Shown here in pieces: positions 1 to 9,949 of a stretch of 64,000 nt of DNA. Numbering within the stretch: position 1 is the stretch's first letter; the number at the start of each line of letters is the position of its first letter. The stretch comes from Neoceratodus forsteri (lineage: Eukaryota > Chordata > Ceratodontiformes > Ceratodontidae): contig CM057458.1 of the NCBI GenBank assembly GCA_016271365.2, forward strand, positions 197,752,501 through 197,816,500, read 5' to 3'. The notes below the pieces were generated by a model. It was not told the DNA's origin, did not search any database, and saw nothing but the letters and a program-made list of their open reading frames with translations. Both the position numbers and the translations under genes were made by a program.

Positions 1-112
1 ATTTTCAGCAGTACCACTGGGGCAACCCACACCAGCGTCATCTGCCAAAGTCACCAACCCTATGAAGGTGTGAGTAGCTGCGCTCCCTTCTCAGTTCTTT
101 CCCCTGGAGACT
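1..112 (+). repeat. Element A 3' inverted terminal repeat (partial)
   Basis: The sequence starting TTTCAGCAGTACCACTGGGG is the reverse complement of 11372-11476, with the same order of sub-blocks (the GGCGTCATC-like block, then CACCAACCCT, then a TCAGTT block). About 80 outer bases found at the right end are missing here because the window starts inside the repeat. Confidence 0.85.
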
Positions 113-261
113 AAGGGAGCAAACCTGTGCCAAGGAGAGAGAGGTGCCCAGGCCTAAATAAAAGACTGAATATACCAGTTAGCCAGTTCTGAAAAAGAGC
201 CCCATAAAAGGGGGATGGTAGGAGGGAAGGCAGACCCGATGACCGAGATCTCCCCGAAGAT

Positions 262-538
262 ATACTGTTGCAGTAAATTCTTAAGCAACTGTTATATCTT
301 CATCGGGGGTATCTTCTATGTATGTTTCCATTGGGACTTGTGTCTGTACAACTTGTAATTTGCTACTCTTATTGGACTGTAAATCATTTTAACTGTTTGA
401 TTCTGTGCCACTGTTTGCGCCCCGGGGCGTGCCTGAAAATGGTCCTTGGATCAGTGCACTTAACCGGTAAATAAAGACTTAAATAAATAAACAAATAAAT
501 ACTGTAAATCTCAGTCATCAGGTCACACATATGGAACA
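262..538 (-). repeat. Element A internal complementary region, split by a retroposon tail
   Basis: Bases 294-315 (ending CATCGGGGGTATCT) and 511-538 (CAGTCATC then GTCACACATATGGAAC) together match the reverse complement of the outer right end at 11505-11550. This is the copy of the terminal sequence that DIRS elements keep next to the 3' ITR and use as template to rebuild their ends. The two halves are separated by the insertion at 316-510. Confidence 0.75.
316..510 (+). mobile_element. LINE/SINE 3' tail copy inside the ICR of A
   Basis: This short retroposon ends with a CCCCGGGG..GCCTGAAAA block, an AACCGGTAAATAAA block and an AAATAAAT-type tail. The same 3' layout recurs at 13082-13275 (plus) and 48288-48650 (minus), so these are three copies of one family. 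An ATCT may be duplicated at the edges. The family name is not recognised; a CR1/L2-type LINE or a SINE using its tail is the likely source. Confidence 0.65.
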
Positions 539-594
539 AGTCCCAAGCAGTTATTGATGCAACAGAACAGTCTGGGAGGAAGGCCAGCAAAAGC

Positions 595-1650
595 TTAGGA
601 CAAGAGGCCCTGCAGGACAGCCCTGCCAAAACTTGCACAGGCTCTAGAAGCAATGTCAAGACTGTAGTGCTTGGTGGAAGTACAGACAAAAGTGACAGCA
701 GCACAAATGTTGGTGGCCGAGACCCCTTTAAAACAGGCCACAGAGGCAGCCATGTCCCTAGCAGAATGGGCTTTCACCACTCCTGGCAACTCTTTGCCAT
801 GCTTGTTGTAGCAGAACACAAACCATTGTGCCAACCATTTGGGCAAGCATTGTTTAGAAATCTCAACGCCCTCTCTACCTGGGGTGAAAGAAACAAAAAG
901 CTGCTTAGATTTTCTGCTGTGCTTAGTTTGCAGCAGATAATATTTCTAAATTCTGCACACAGCTAAAGTATGGATCAGTGCTCCCCCTGGATTGGCATGC
1001 TCAGGAAAATAAACAGGTAGATGGATAGATTGGTCCAGGGTAAACTTAGACACCACCTTAGGGAGAAACTTACGATTCATGCACAAAGACACCCTGTCTT
1101 TGTGAAAAATCAAATAAGGTTCCTTGCACCAGAGAGCCTGAAGCTTGGAAATCCTTTGATAAGAATTAATAGCAACCAAAAATAATGCTTTCCAAGAGGG
1201 AAAGCGTAGATTGCAAGTCACCGCTGGCTTAAATGGAGACATGGTCAACTTCTCTGACACAAAAGCCAAATCCCAAGCCGGGATGGGGGAATGGATTGGA
1301 GGTTTCAGATGCAGGATGCCCCTGAGAAAAGTATGGGATACCTCCAACTGAGCCAAGGTGCGGCTGCCCATGGGCCCATGAAAGGCAGAGACAGCTGAAA
1401 GGTGCACCTTGAGGGAGTAGTTCTGAAGACATGAGTCCAACACAGATATTGGGTAGTCCAGAATCCGACTAACTGGACAAGGGAATGGGCCCAGATGGCA
1501 AACCTCTTCCACTTCATAACATATGTGGCTCTAGTGTAAGGCTTCCGAGCCGACACAAGGACGCCCGCTACCCTCTGGGACACCCCAAACGGGTGATGGC
1601 TATATCCTCAGGAGCCAGGCATGCAGACAAAGGGACTTGAGATTGGGATG
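595..1650 (-). pseudogene. Element A tyrosine recombinase, degenerate
   Basis: This is the YR integrase of element A, broken into frames covering 946-1583 (N-terminal and middle part) and 595-846 (C-terminal part). The N-terminal core-binding block has the family pattern T.ATY.MKW.RF. The catalytic domain shows QRISKLQAL (first Arg), FLPKVVS, and near the end AHSAR (second Arg block) and TKHYSLDI with the nucleophilic Tyr. The conserved AATW segment before the tyrosine is corrupted. In DIRS elements this enzyme inserts the circular cDNA without a target duplication. This copy cannot be functional. Confidence 0.85.
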
Positions 1651-1831
1651 GACGGTATACCACCCCGGCAGCGACATTTCGACAACACGCGACACTACAG
1701 AGCCACGTCGCTGTAGTGTCTGTGCTGTAATCTAGCACTGTCTGTCGAGGGTCCTGCACCCCCCCCCAAATTGGCTCCAACTTGGAGTTGATAATAATTA
1801 GTGAAGGGGGCCACAGCTCTCTGTGTGGGGG

Positions 1832-1871
1832 TTCAGGGGGCAAAGCCCCCTGAAGAAAACACAGTTTTCTT
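1832..1871. repeat. Two adjacent hairpins in the RT-YR linker of A
   Basis: TTCAGGGGGC (1832-1841) and GCCCCCTGAA (1845-1854) form a perfect 10-bp stem with an AAA loop. Immediately after, AAGAAAAC (1853-1860) and GTTTTCTT (1864-1871) form an 8-bp stem with an ACA loop. They lie in about 250 bp (1660-1910) that does not resemble the DIRS protein on either side, so they probably belong to a small insertion. Confidence 0.7.
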
Positions 1872-2035
1872 TGAAACCGGCATCCGACTGCAAAATGAGG
1901 TCGACCTGCTGGTTTCGCCGTCTGGTCATTTGACAAAATTTTTGTAGACAACCAGCTGTGGATCCGGGATGGACCAGGGTCTCCTGAACCTGCATCAGCA
2001 GATTCCTGCAGAGGGGCAGAGGCTCCTCCCACTGA

Positions 2036-3690
2036 CTACTGCAGTAATGGAAAGCATATCTGCTGCGGCCAGAATGGTGCTATCAAAATCATGCTGGCCC
2101 CCTCCATCTGCAGTTTGATCAGCAGCCTCTGAATCAGGGAAAATGGAGGTAAGGCATAAAGGAACCTCCCGCTCTAGGAGAAGGGCAACGCATCTTGCCA
2201 GAAAACTCCAGGCCCTGGATTGAGAGAGCAAAATCTGGGCAGTTCTGTACTGAGTGGGGATGCAAAAAGGTCCAACTCTGGATGACCCCATCTGGCGATC
2301 AGATATTCTGTGATGGATGAGAGAAGTTCCCACTCACGTATGCTCAACTGCTACCTGCTTAGGCTGTCAGCCAGGGTGTTTAACACACTGAGAGGATCAG
2401 ACTGTGGTCTACTGCCCAGTACCATACTCTTATGGCCTCCCTGCACAGAGGGAACAAGTCGCCTCCCTTGCTTGTTGATATAATAAACAACACTGAGATT
2501 GTCCGATTGGATCAACAGCTGACCAGGAGCAGGAGATGGTTTTGAAAGGTCAGCATGGCATACAGGACCACCTGCATCTCCAGGATGTTGATATGCAGGG
2601 AGGCCTCTATCTGAAACCAAGACCCCTGGGTCTGAAAGGGACTGAGATGTGCCCCCCAGCCTGAACTGGAGGCATCTGTGGTGAGGATTTACTGGAGGTA
2701 GGAAATCTGGAATGGGACGTCTTTTCAGAGGTTCTGTGAGTCTATCCACCACTAGAGCACCTTGCCAACTGGAGAGGAGCCCAACACTAACTGATCTAAT
2801 TTGTCCGTGTGTTGGTCCCACTGCACTCTGAGTGTCCACTGGAGGACTCGCATGTGCAGCCTGGCCAAGGGAACTGTGGGAATGGCCATTAGGCTCACTA
2901 GCCTCAAGTATACCCTCGCAGGGATATAACGGCTCTGGGCAACTTCCTGGGCCTGGGCAATGAGGCACTCCGGCCTGCTGTGAGGCAGAAAGGCCTTGCC
3001 CTGTGCAGAGTCCAGAACTGCCCCTATATACTGTAGCCTCACCCAGGAAGAGAAACAGCTGAAGGGTTCTCTCCAGGGTCCGGAGGAGCTGCTCACTGGA
3101 TGAAGCCTTTAGGAATCAGTCATTCAGGTAGGGGAAAACATACAGTCCCTCCCTTCTGAGATCGGCAGCTACTGCTGCTAAGCACTTTGAAAAGACCAGC
3201 GGTGCAGAGGATAAGAGAAAGGGCAATACTTTGAATTAGTAGTGCTCACCCTAAAAAAAGAAACTAGAGGAATCTCCTATGTGGTGGAAACACTGAGATA
3301 TGCAGATAAGCATCCTGCATGTTCAGGGAGCACATCCAGTCACCCTGCTTAAGTAGGGGCATCAGACCTGGTAGGATGACCAAGCGGAATTTTTTGTACT
3401 GGACATACAGATTAAGTTCCTTGAGCTCTAGAATGGGCCTCAGATCTCTGGTTCATTTGAGGAGCAGGAAGAACCTGGAATAAAATCCCCTGTTCCTCCA
3501 GAGCCTGGGCACTGGCTCAATAGATAGATGGGTCAGGGTATAGGCAGAGGGTACTGGGGAAACTCTGGGGGCATCTCTGTAAGTTCCAGAGTGTGACCCC
3601 TCTCTATAATCTGAAGAATCCAGGCATCTGAACTGATGGTTCTCCACTGATTGAGAATGAGGGAGAACCGACCACCGACTGCCTCCTCCT
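2036..3690 (-). pseudogene. Element A reverse transcriptase/RNase H, degenerate
   Basis: This is the polymerase region of A. The RT start is recognisable near 3540-3690 (GGRF..., then SDAWILQIIERG). The active-site region near 3130 reads FPYLND followed by a stop instead of FPYLDDW. RNase H traces (QSDNLSVVYYINKQG) are at about 2440-2520, and a post-RNase H segment follows to about 2040. Several frames are needed to follow the protein, so it is a pseudogene. Confidence 0.8.
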
Positions 3691-4316
3691 GGTAGAGGAC
3701 GGGAAGAGGGGGGTCTAGCAAGGAGTAAGGCGGAGGCAGATCCAGCCGCTGGGGCTGAGTCATCACTCCTAGGGCATTTTGCTGCAGTGCTGGAGAAGGA
3801 GGGGATAGGAAAGGCAGAGGAGGCCTTTTTCTTGCCCTGAGGATGGGAGGCTGCTCCATCCTTGTGGGACACCCTGCGAAAGGGAGGGTGCTGTCTGCTT
3901 CTAGGCTGCATATGATAGAGCCAGTGGAGAGACTTAATAGCCTGCCAGATGCCTGTAAGTCACTGATGATGTCCTGAACATCGGGTCCAAACAGTTTGAA
4001 GCCGTTAAAAGAGGCGTTAAGCACCTTTTGCTGGACATCTGCAGCAAAGCCTGAGACCCTCAGCCAGGAGTGCCTACGAAGGCAAATGCCTGTGGCAGCA
4101 GCCTTGGCACCAGTATCTGAAATATCGTACAAGGCACTGATGAGATGCTTGCTGATATCATCTGCACTCTGCAAGCATTTAATAATCTCCCGTTTCTGGG
4201 AACAGTCAGGGAGGGCCTGGGCAGCTGCCTTGCTCTTCTTCCAGATGGTATTCTGGTATTTTACCATATGTGAGAAGTAATTAGCAATCCTCAGCCCCAT
4301 GGTGGAGGAGGCATAT
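3690..4316 (-). pseudogene. Element A gag, C-terminal half
   Basis: The open frame starting at 4300 encodes the gag C-terminal half: a GLRIANYFSHMVKYQ block, then RRHSWLRVSGF, a motif shared by every A-type gag in this window. It runs in frame into the start of RT. The N-terminal half is at 9950-11330; element B separates them between the codons for KRG and YASS. DIRS gag probably packages the RNA, which is inferred from its position. Confidence 0.85.
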
Positions 4317-4358
4317 GAAAAAATTACTCACCTTAGTAATGTTGTTTCTTCTAATGGA

Positions 4359-4505
4359 GTCTTGCCGTATTCTGACAATAGCAGCGAGTCCCAACCTTCG
4401 AACTGCCCCGGAGATGAAAGAGTTAACTTTCCATGCCAGGCATGGAACGCTGAGCTCTAGCTCGGTTGAGACTCTGTCTGTTGCTGTTTAAACTCAAACC
4501 GTCAG
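4359..4505 (+). repeat. Element B 3' ITR
   Basis: It matches the reverse complement of 9782-9928 with few differences, from GTCTTGC to AAACTCAAACCGTCAG. It contains the palindrome TTCCATGCC-A-GGCATGGAA at 4429-4447. The outermost 35-40 bases differ between the two ends, as expected of DIRS termini, which the ICR restores. Confidence 0.9.
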
Positions 4506-4760
4506 ATCTTTACGAGCTAAACTCACTAAGGTCCTGTGTGGAAGCTGTAAACCTACACTAGCCAACTGGCTACTAAACATAAAACAGATTTTGGGTCCCA
4601 AAACAAAGACTCAAGTCAGGAGACCAAAAATGAAAAACACAACACCCACTCACCCAAAGAAAAAATTGAAAACAACAAAGTTAGGGCACCTCCAGAGTGC
4701 CAACACTGCCCTGCCCACCCACATCCCAAAAACAGAGGTTCTGAGAGGGGAAGGCGGAGG

Positions 4761-4860
4761 TCAGAATACAGCAAGACTCCATTAGAAGAAACAACATTAC
4801 TAAGGTGAGTAATTTTTTCTTCAAACAACATGAAGTCTTGCTGTATTCTGACAATAGCAG
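4761..4860. repeat. Element B internal complementary region
   Basis: The left half (4761-4819) is the reverse complement of the outer left end of B. The right half (4823-4860) is the reverse complement of the outer right end. The two meet at TTC (4820-4822). This fused copy of both termini is the diagnostic DIRS feature that templates the closed circular intermediate. Confidence 0.9.
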
Positions 4861-4897
4861 ACTACCAAGCAGTACCTCCATGGAGGAGGGACAGAAC

Positions 4898-6030
4898 CTA
4901 CTTAGGAAATAGGCTCTGAAGCACAGCTGTGCCAAACCGAGCATCACTCCTAGCCTGGATATCCAGGGAGTAATGCTTGGTAAAAGTGTGAACTGTTTTC
5001 CAGGTAGCTGCTTGACATATCTCTAGAATAGGAATATACCTGGCAGCAGCCAGGGAAGCAGCTGTACCTCTGGTAGAGTGAGCCCTCAGGCCTGAGGGTG
5101 GAACCTTACCCAGTTTTTCATAACAAAATTGAATACAAGAGACAATCCACCTGGCAATGGATCTTTTAGTGGCAGGTTTCCCTTTCCCAACCTCACCATA
5201 AGTGAGGAACATTTGGAGGGAATCAAACCTGTGACCCTTGGTACGTTCTATGTAGTAGCTAAGGGCTCTTTTCACATCTAAACTGTGCAGCCTCCTCTCA
5301 CCAGAGGAGGAATGGTCAGTGAAAAACACAGGAAGAGACATAGACTGGTTAAGGTGGAAATCTGAAACCACCTTAGGCAAAAACTTCCTGTTAGTCCTGA
5401 GGACCACCTTATCTCTATGGAAGGAGATAAAATCAGGCTCCACTGACAGGGCTTGCAACTCACTTATACGTTTGGCAGAAGTGATGGCTACTAGAACAGT
5501 TTTCCAAGTCAAGTACTTAAGCTCTGCTGAAGACAAAGGCTCAAAAGGGGTTGCATAAGCTGAGCAATGCAAACGTTAAGGTCCCAAGCAGGGCAGGTCC
5601 CTGAATGGAGGGTTGGTGGAAACAATCCTTTGAAAACTTAGAGAACACAGGGTGAGCTGAGAGAGAAGAGGGCTTACCTGCTGAAATAAAAGCAGAAACA
5701 GCTGCCAGATGCACCTTTAGTGTAGCTGGTCTAAGGCCCAAGCTATTCAAATGGACCATATAATCAAGGACTGTGGGCAGATCAGCAGACTCTGGGGAAA
5801 TATGCCTTCCAGAGCACCATATGGAAAATCTTTGCCACTTAGAATTATAAGTAGTCCTGGTGGAAGGTTTCCTAGAAGCCTTCAGAATATCCATTACACC
5901 TTGGGACAGGTGTAAATCAGCAAACTCTAACTCTTCAAGAGCCAGGCCTTGAGATTGAGAGATTTGAGATTCGGGCACCAAACCCTCCCCTGAGCACAGG
6001 TTAACAGGTTGTAATTCCTGGGAAGAGACA
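4898..6030 (-). pseudogene. Element B tyrosine recombinase
   Basis: The YR covers an N-terminal block (LEELEFADLHLSQGVMDIL, then TTYNSKWQRFSIW) near 5950-5810 and the catalytic domain to 4898. The catalytic residues are visible: KRISELQAL (Arg), RAHSTRGTAA (His/Arg), AATWKTVHTF and KHYSLDI (Tyr). The stop follows SLFPK at 4898, the normal end of this family. A frameshift near 5550-5600 separates the core-binding and catalytic parts. The N-terminal frame stays open far upstream and overlaps the RNase H ORF. Confidence 0.9.
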
Positions 6031-8005
6031 GGGGAAGATGGACTGCTAAGGACAACAGGAGAGGATACCAGGGCTGTCTGGCCCAGTCTGGAGCAATCAG
6101 GATCACTTTGCAGGGTTGAGACCTGATTTTGACTAGCACTTTGAACAGGAGAGGGAAGGGGGGAAAGGCATACAGGAACTTCCCTTCCCAACTGAGAACT
6201 AAGGCATCCAGGGAGACTGAGCCCAACACTGGGGGCCTGCAGCAAAAAAGGGGAAGTTGGTGATTGTCTGGGGCTGCAAAAAGATCTATCTGAGGGGTGC
6301 CCCATCTGGAGAACATCACCTCCGAGACCAGGGGATCCAGTGACCATTCGTGATGGCCCTGAGAAATCCTGCTGAGAGCATCTGCCAGGACATTGTCCTT
6401 GCCTGGGAGGTGTACTGCTGTGAGGGAGGTGTTCAGGGAATAAGCCAGAGACCACAACTTCATTGCTTCTGTGCACAAGGCCAGAGACCGAGTGCCTCCT
6501 TGCTTGTTGATGTACCACATTGTGGTGGTGTTGTCTGTTCTGACCTAAATAACTTTGTTCTGAACAGATTTGGAAAAAGCTTGAAGTGCTAGAAATACTT
6601 CTCTGAGTTCCAACAGATTGATGTAAAGCAGAGATTCCTGAGGGGACCACAACCCCTGGGTAGTCAGGTCGCTCAAGTGAGCCCCCAAGAGGGAGGCATC
6701 TGTAGTAAGGATTAAAGAGTGCGACTGAGTGACAAAGGGAACTCCCTGTCTTAGATTGTTCTGATCCTGCCCCCACTGTAGGGCCTGGATCAGGGTTCGA
6801 GTCACTGGGAACAATTTGGTCAGAGGGTCCTTCTTTTGAGACCAAAAGGCTCTCAAATGGAACTGAATGTCCCTCATCTGAAATCTTGCTCCCTGCACCA
6901 CTGCTGTGGAAGCAGCCATGTGGCCCAGGAGCTGCAGAAAATGCCTTGCTGGTCGAGACACCTGCAGGGTGAATGAGGAGGCCAGTGTGATAAGGGTCCT
7001 TGCCCTGTCCAGGGGAAGGAAAGCTCTGGCCTTTTCTGTATCTAGCTCTGCGCCTATGAAGGTGAGGAGCTGAACAGGCTCTAGAACTGACTTTGAAAGA
7101 TTATCTGTAGATGTAACTTGACTTGGTCTGGGGACTGACCTACTATGAGCCAGTCGTCCAGGTATGGGAAGATGGCAATCCTTTGCCTTCTTAGAGAAGG
7201 CAACTACCACTACCAGGCATTTTGTGAACACCCTTGGAGCAAAGGGCATTGCTCTGAACTGGTAATGGCCTGAGGGCAGCTCGAACCTGAGGTACTTTCG
7301 ATGGGAGCTTCTGATGAGAATATGGAAGTAGGCATCCTTGAGGTCCAGGGACACTAGCCAGTCCCCTGGCCTTAGAGAGGGTAGAATCATTCCCAGAGTC
7401 ACCATTTTGAATTTTGGTTTTAAAAGGTGCTTGTTTAAGTGTCTGAGATCCAGGATGGGCCACCATTCTCCTGTCTTTTTTGGGGTAAGGAAGTACCTGG
7501 AGTACAATTATTTTCTCTGGTGTAGGGGTGGAACCCTTTCCACAGCTCTGAGAGCCAAAAGGGAAGAGACCTCTGCCTCTAGGGCAAGTGCCTCTGAAGG
7601 ATTTGCAGGTGGAAAGGATCTGGCTCTCAGCTTTGGAAATTTTTTGAAGCGGAGAACCAATCCCTGGCTTACTACTTCCAGGACCCACTTGTCTGATGTT
7701 AGAGACTCCCAGTCCTGGACAAAGTAAGCCAGCCTGCCCCCTACAGGTAGTGGAGAATTGGCCCTGGCAAACCCATCAGGGTGCCTGTTTGGCAGGGGGT
7801 TTTGGCTGAGGGGTGGAAGCAGGTCTGCTTGTACCCCTTCTGTCTCTCCCTCTAAAGAACCCCCTCTGAGCATAGGCAGAAGAGGAGGCATGGGCTTGGT
7901 AGAAAGGCCTATGAAAAGGCCTGCCCCTGCCCCTGGGGTGCTGCCTCTGAGGAGTGGCCTGCCTTTCCTTGGCCTGTGCACTCCTATAGGTGGTCCTATA
8001 TTCAT
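5927..8005 (-). pseudogene. Element B RT/RNase H and post-RNase H domain
   Basis: The ORF starts inside gag (MNIGPPIGVHRP at 8005), with the RT N-terminus GGRLAYFVQDWESL, then LDLRHLNKHLLKPKFKM and DLKDAYFHILI. A frameshift destroys the YLDD block. RNase H follows (TTDASLLGAHL; WYINKQGG; KDNVLADALSR), then the FPPF-containing segment ending in LNLKAWLLKS at 5927. At least two frameshifts are present (about 7200-7500 and about 6540). It overlaps gag by about 230 bp at its start and YR at its end. Confidence 0.88.
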
Positions 8006-9375
8006 CCATTTTCTTCATGTAATTCTCTGTTTGCTCACCAAACAGAGTATTACACACAACAGGAAAATCCATGGCCTTAGTCTGGGTATCCTGTGACAGG
8101 CTAGTACATCTGAGCCAAGCCATTCTACGAAGTGCCACAGATGTAGCCATGACTCTAGATGACACATCATTGGAAACCACTGCAGCATGGAATTGCACCT
8201 TGGATGCCTCAATACCATCAGCAGCCACCTGCTCCAGCTCCTTGGCAAGCTGGCCAGGGACCTGTTTTGCTAAAGCCATAACAGTGTCCCATCTGGATTT
8301 TTGATACCTAGCAGTATAGGCCATATAGTTGGCCTGTCTGAGTCCCAAGGATGCTGCCATGTACTGTTTCTTTGCCATGGCATCAATCCTTCTGGAGTCC
8401 TTGTCTGGGAGTGCAAGCCAAGGGAATATTGCCTTATCACAGGCTGCAGCCTGCACTACTAACATGGCTGCATTGTTGTGTAAGAACTCCGTATCTGAAC
8501 CTGACAATGTATACCTCTTGTCCATTCTTTTATCCACAGGAGGTATAGTATTAGAGTCTTTAAAATCTTAAATGTCTGTTTCCCAAAAGATTTGTGTAAG
8601 GAATAGACAGCCTCCTAGACTCTCGGATATCCATCATTTCCACATAGTCAGGCTCCTCTTGGTCATCCACAGCTTCTTCCATAGGAAGCTGGAGTGTTTC
8701 AGACACTTTTTTATAAAACATAAAATGGGAGGGGGACTCAGAAAGCCTAGGAGGAGACACTCCTGAAGGTCTGTCTGGGGAGATGTCCAGGTCAATGGGC
8801 ACATCCAGACTTTCAAAACCACATTCACTTTCCTCAAACTCCTCTTCCTCCTCCTCCAGTTCATAATATTCCTCTAAATCATAATCTTGAACGGTGGAAC
8901 AGCAGACGAAACACCTCCCTGATGGTGCGGTTCCCGGTCGGAACCGGGGAAAGCGACTGTACAATTTTTATTGCTTTGGCTATTTTTCCAGCAGTTGGAG
9001 AAGAAAGTTTTGGATCCACACCAGCTGATTTTTCCTTTCTTGTTCTTTTAGCTGGAACCGACTCCTCAGAATCGGCTCTCCTTTTGCCCGAAGAAGTCTT
9101 GACCTGGTCAGAGGGCACTCCTTCTGGTTCGGTTTGAACCGAACCGGGCTGGCCATCCGGGTCAGCGGACTTTGGCCTCCTTTCCTGAGCCTACCAACTC
9201 TCTTTCTAGGGTAGCTGCAGGAAAATGTTTACAAATCTGGCAGTCTGCACTGAGGTGGTCAAACCCCAGACAAACACAGGTGGTGTGGGGGGTCAGCCTT
9301 AGCAAAGACTTCCCCACACACACTGCAGTGTTGAAACCCAGTGGGCCCGGTTTTTCTTTTGGGTTTCTCAGACAT
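7776..9375 (-). pseudogene. Element B gag
   Basis: The start is set by the conserved MSEKPKRKTGP (ATG at 9375), followed by a Cys/His cluster whose second half is frameshifted here. Then come a Pro/Ser-rich part, an acidic stretch rich in Glu (8840-8880), a PDRPSGVSPPRLSE block and the core domain with KKQYMAASLGLRQANY and RRMAWLRCTSL. It ends with basic/RG-rich residues and PAKQAP at 7776. Frameshifts occur near 8560, 8880 and 9300. The Cys/His start suggests nucleic-acid binding. Confidence 0.85.
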
Positions 9376-9781
9376 TGTGCTAGTCCTAACCAAACTTACC
9401 CTTTTAATGGCAATCCGCCAGGCAAGACCCTCTTATCGGTTCTTGACCGTGTTACGGGTCGTGGAAAAAACCGTAATAAAATCTGTTTTTTTTTTTAGAA
9501 CCGATAAGAACCGGGAACCACACTCTAAAAGTACAATTAAAGACTTTTTAACAACTTGATCGGTTCAAACCGAACCGATGAACCGCTTACAAGTTCCACA
9601 CAGAATAGAAAATTAATATAACCTATCTAGTACTCACAAATACCACAGACAGAGACTGAACCAACAGGTTACGGTTTAAATTCGGTCGAAAACCGAGAAA
9701 AGCGGTACTTTAACCGACAAAATGAACCGAGCAGAAGGAGAAATCTCCAGAGCGACTGTTCAGTGAGGCGGAGTAAAGAAT

Positions 9782-9928
9782 CTGACGGTTTGAGTTTAAA
9801 TAGCAACAGACAGAGTCTCAACCGAGCTCGAGCTCAGCATTCCATGCCTGGCATGGAAAGTTAACTCTTTTATCTCCGGGGCAGTTCGAAGGTTGGGACT
9901 CACTGCTATTGTCAGAATACAGCAAGAC
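9782..9928 (-). repeat. Element B 5' ITR
   Basis: Inverted partner of 4359-4505. It includes the CCATGCC/GGCATGG palindrome and the perfect 12-bp palindrome GAGCTCGAGCTC. It is followed inwards (9400-9780) by a 5' leader unusually rich in AACCG/CGGTT. Confidence 0.9.
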
Positions 9929-9949
9929 TTCATGTTGTTTGAAACCTCT

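Larger units (their letters stand above)
1..4319 (-). mobile_element. DIRS element A, 3' part (A-type), interrupted by element B
   Basis: This is the downstream portion of a minus-strand DIRS retrotransposon whose upstream portion is at 9941-11555. Running leftwards it holds the C-terminal half of gag, RT/RNase H, YR, an ICR and part of the 3' ITR. Its left end lies outside the window, because the first bases already correspond to an internal point of the right-hand ITR (inverted match near 11476). Without the nested B copy the element is about 5.9 kb, the usual DIRS size. The coding regions are broken by many frameshifts, so this is an old, inactive copy. Confidence 0.9.
4320..9940 (-). mobile_element. 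DIRS element B (B-type), nested in gag of A
   Basis: This is a nearly full-length B-type DIRS of about 5.6 kb on the minus strand: right ITR, gag (9375-7776), RT/RNase H overlapping YR, ICR, left ITR. The outer ends carry the family signatures: AATTACTCACCTTAGTAATG on the left and CTTCATGTTGTTTGAA on the right. It splits the gag of element A. Frameshifts occur in gag and pol, but the YR catalytic end is intact. ITR identity appears high. Confidence 0.93.

Noticed and set aside
1832..1871. Helitron 3' hairpin
   Set aside because: No TC start or CTRR end next to the stem was found.
7338..7727. Plus-strand open frame of 129 codons (and similar ones at 20768-21157 and 27561-27890)
   Set aside because: These are mirror frames of the RT N-terminal region of B, C and E and recur only because the sense coding sequence is conserved.
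4320..9940. CRISPR-like or tandem array from the recurring terminal strings
   Set aside because: The recurrences are ITR and ICR copies of DIRS elements in a eukaryotic genome, not spaced repeats.
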